From contig NZ_VMNX01000024.1 of assembly GCF_009377235.1 (NCBI RefSeq), positions 1 through 59,957 of the forward strand: DNA of 59,957 nucleotides, in the 5' to 3' direction. The position numbers were made by a program, and so were the translations under genes. Shown here piece after piece: positions 59,900 to 59,957 of this stretch; position 1 is the stretch's first letter; the number at the start of each line of letters is the position of its first letter. The notes under the pieces were generated by a model. The model saw only the letters and a list, made by a program, of their open reading frames with translations, did not search any database and was not told the origin of the DNA. This DNA is from Streptomyces acidicola. GTDB taxonomy: Bacteria; Actinomycetota; Actinomycetes; Streptomycetales; Streptomycetaceae.

Positions 59900-59957
59900 G
59901 GGGCACTCCTTGGGTCGATACGGGTGGACGAACTCGATGGGTGGGTCCATTGGGTGG

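Overview
The window reads as actinomycete, most likely Streptomyces, DNA. It has very high GC, dense overlapping genes joined by ATGA or GTGA junctions, frequent GTG starts, Tat and lipoprotein signals, a type II polyketide synthase (PKS) cluster, and at least one in-frame TTA (bldA-type) codon. No name or product is assigned from memory; the functions below rest on motifs and gene order.

Region 1 (1-27367) is most of an aromatic polyketide cluster whose left end lies outside the window. A minus-strand operon (14203 to 6125) encodes a TcmI-type cyclase, a WhiE-ORFII/CurC-type cupin, KS-alpha, KS-beta, ACP, a TcmN-type aromatase/cyclase, a ketoreductase, two ABM-fold monooxygenases, a KASIII-like acyltransferase and a POT-family transporter. 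Around it lie a FAD aromatic hydroxylase, two multicopper oxidases, an O-methyltransferase and a methyltransferase-like protein with a ruined SAM motif, a deazaflavin-dependent reductase-like protein, an asparagine-synthetase-like amidase without its glutaminase cysteine, two anthrone-oxygenase-like (DUF1772) proteins, a stand-alone acyltransferase and a DHA2-type MFS pump. A type I PKS opening with a KSQ-AT loading unit runs off the left edge. The gene set suggests a pentangular or otherwise extended aromatic polyketide with a non-acetate starter and an amide or lactam. Five promoters carry 11-bp-spaced heptamers set 8 bp from a -10 element, the signature of a SARP activator, although no SARP gene is in view.

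Region 2 (27368-35875) is a patchwork. It holds a frameshifted SDR pseudogene fused to an IS1182-type fragment, an NmrA-like gene, a carbonic-anhydrase-like gene, a divergent HD-hydrolase/GlxA regulator pair with a 9-bp inverted repeat, a GTPase-less EF-Tu fragment, a GntR/FadR regulator, a GNAT gene broken into two opposed halves, and IS5 and IS630 remnants.

Region 3 (35876-51599) is a long plus-strand catabolic run. Its first six genes form a complete hydroxyproline pathway: three-subunit D-hydroxyproline dehydrogenase, pyrroline-hydroxycarboxylate deaminase, 4-hydroxyproline 2-epimerase and 2-oxoglutarate-semialdehyde dehydrogenase. They are followed by a ribose-type ABC importer, hydantoinase/oxoprolinase subunits, a metal amidohydrolase and an LLM-type flavin/F420 oxidoreductase. 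A 15-bp motif before the GntR gene, the dehydrogenase and the importer suggests one regulon. A hairpin and an IS5-family remnant close the run.

Region 4 (51967-59899, minus strand) encodes an oligopeptide ABC importer, a prolyl iminopeptidase and an Xaa-Pro aminopeptidase. Together regions 3 and 4 look like a collagen-type (proline and hydroxyproline) peptide utilisation island: peptide import, release of imino acids, and conversion of hydroxyproline to 2-oxoglutarate.
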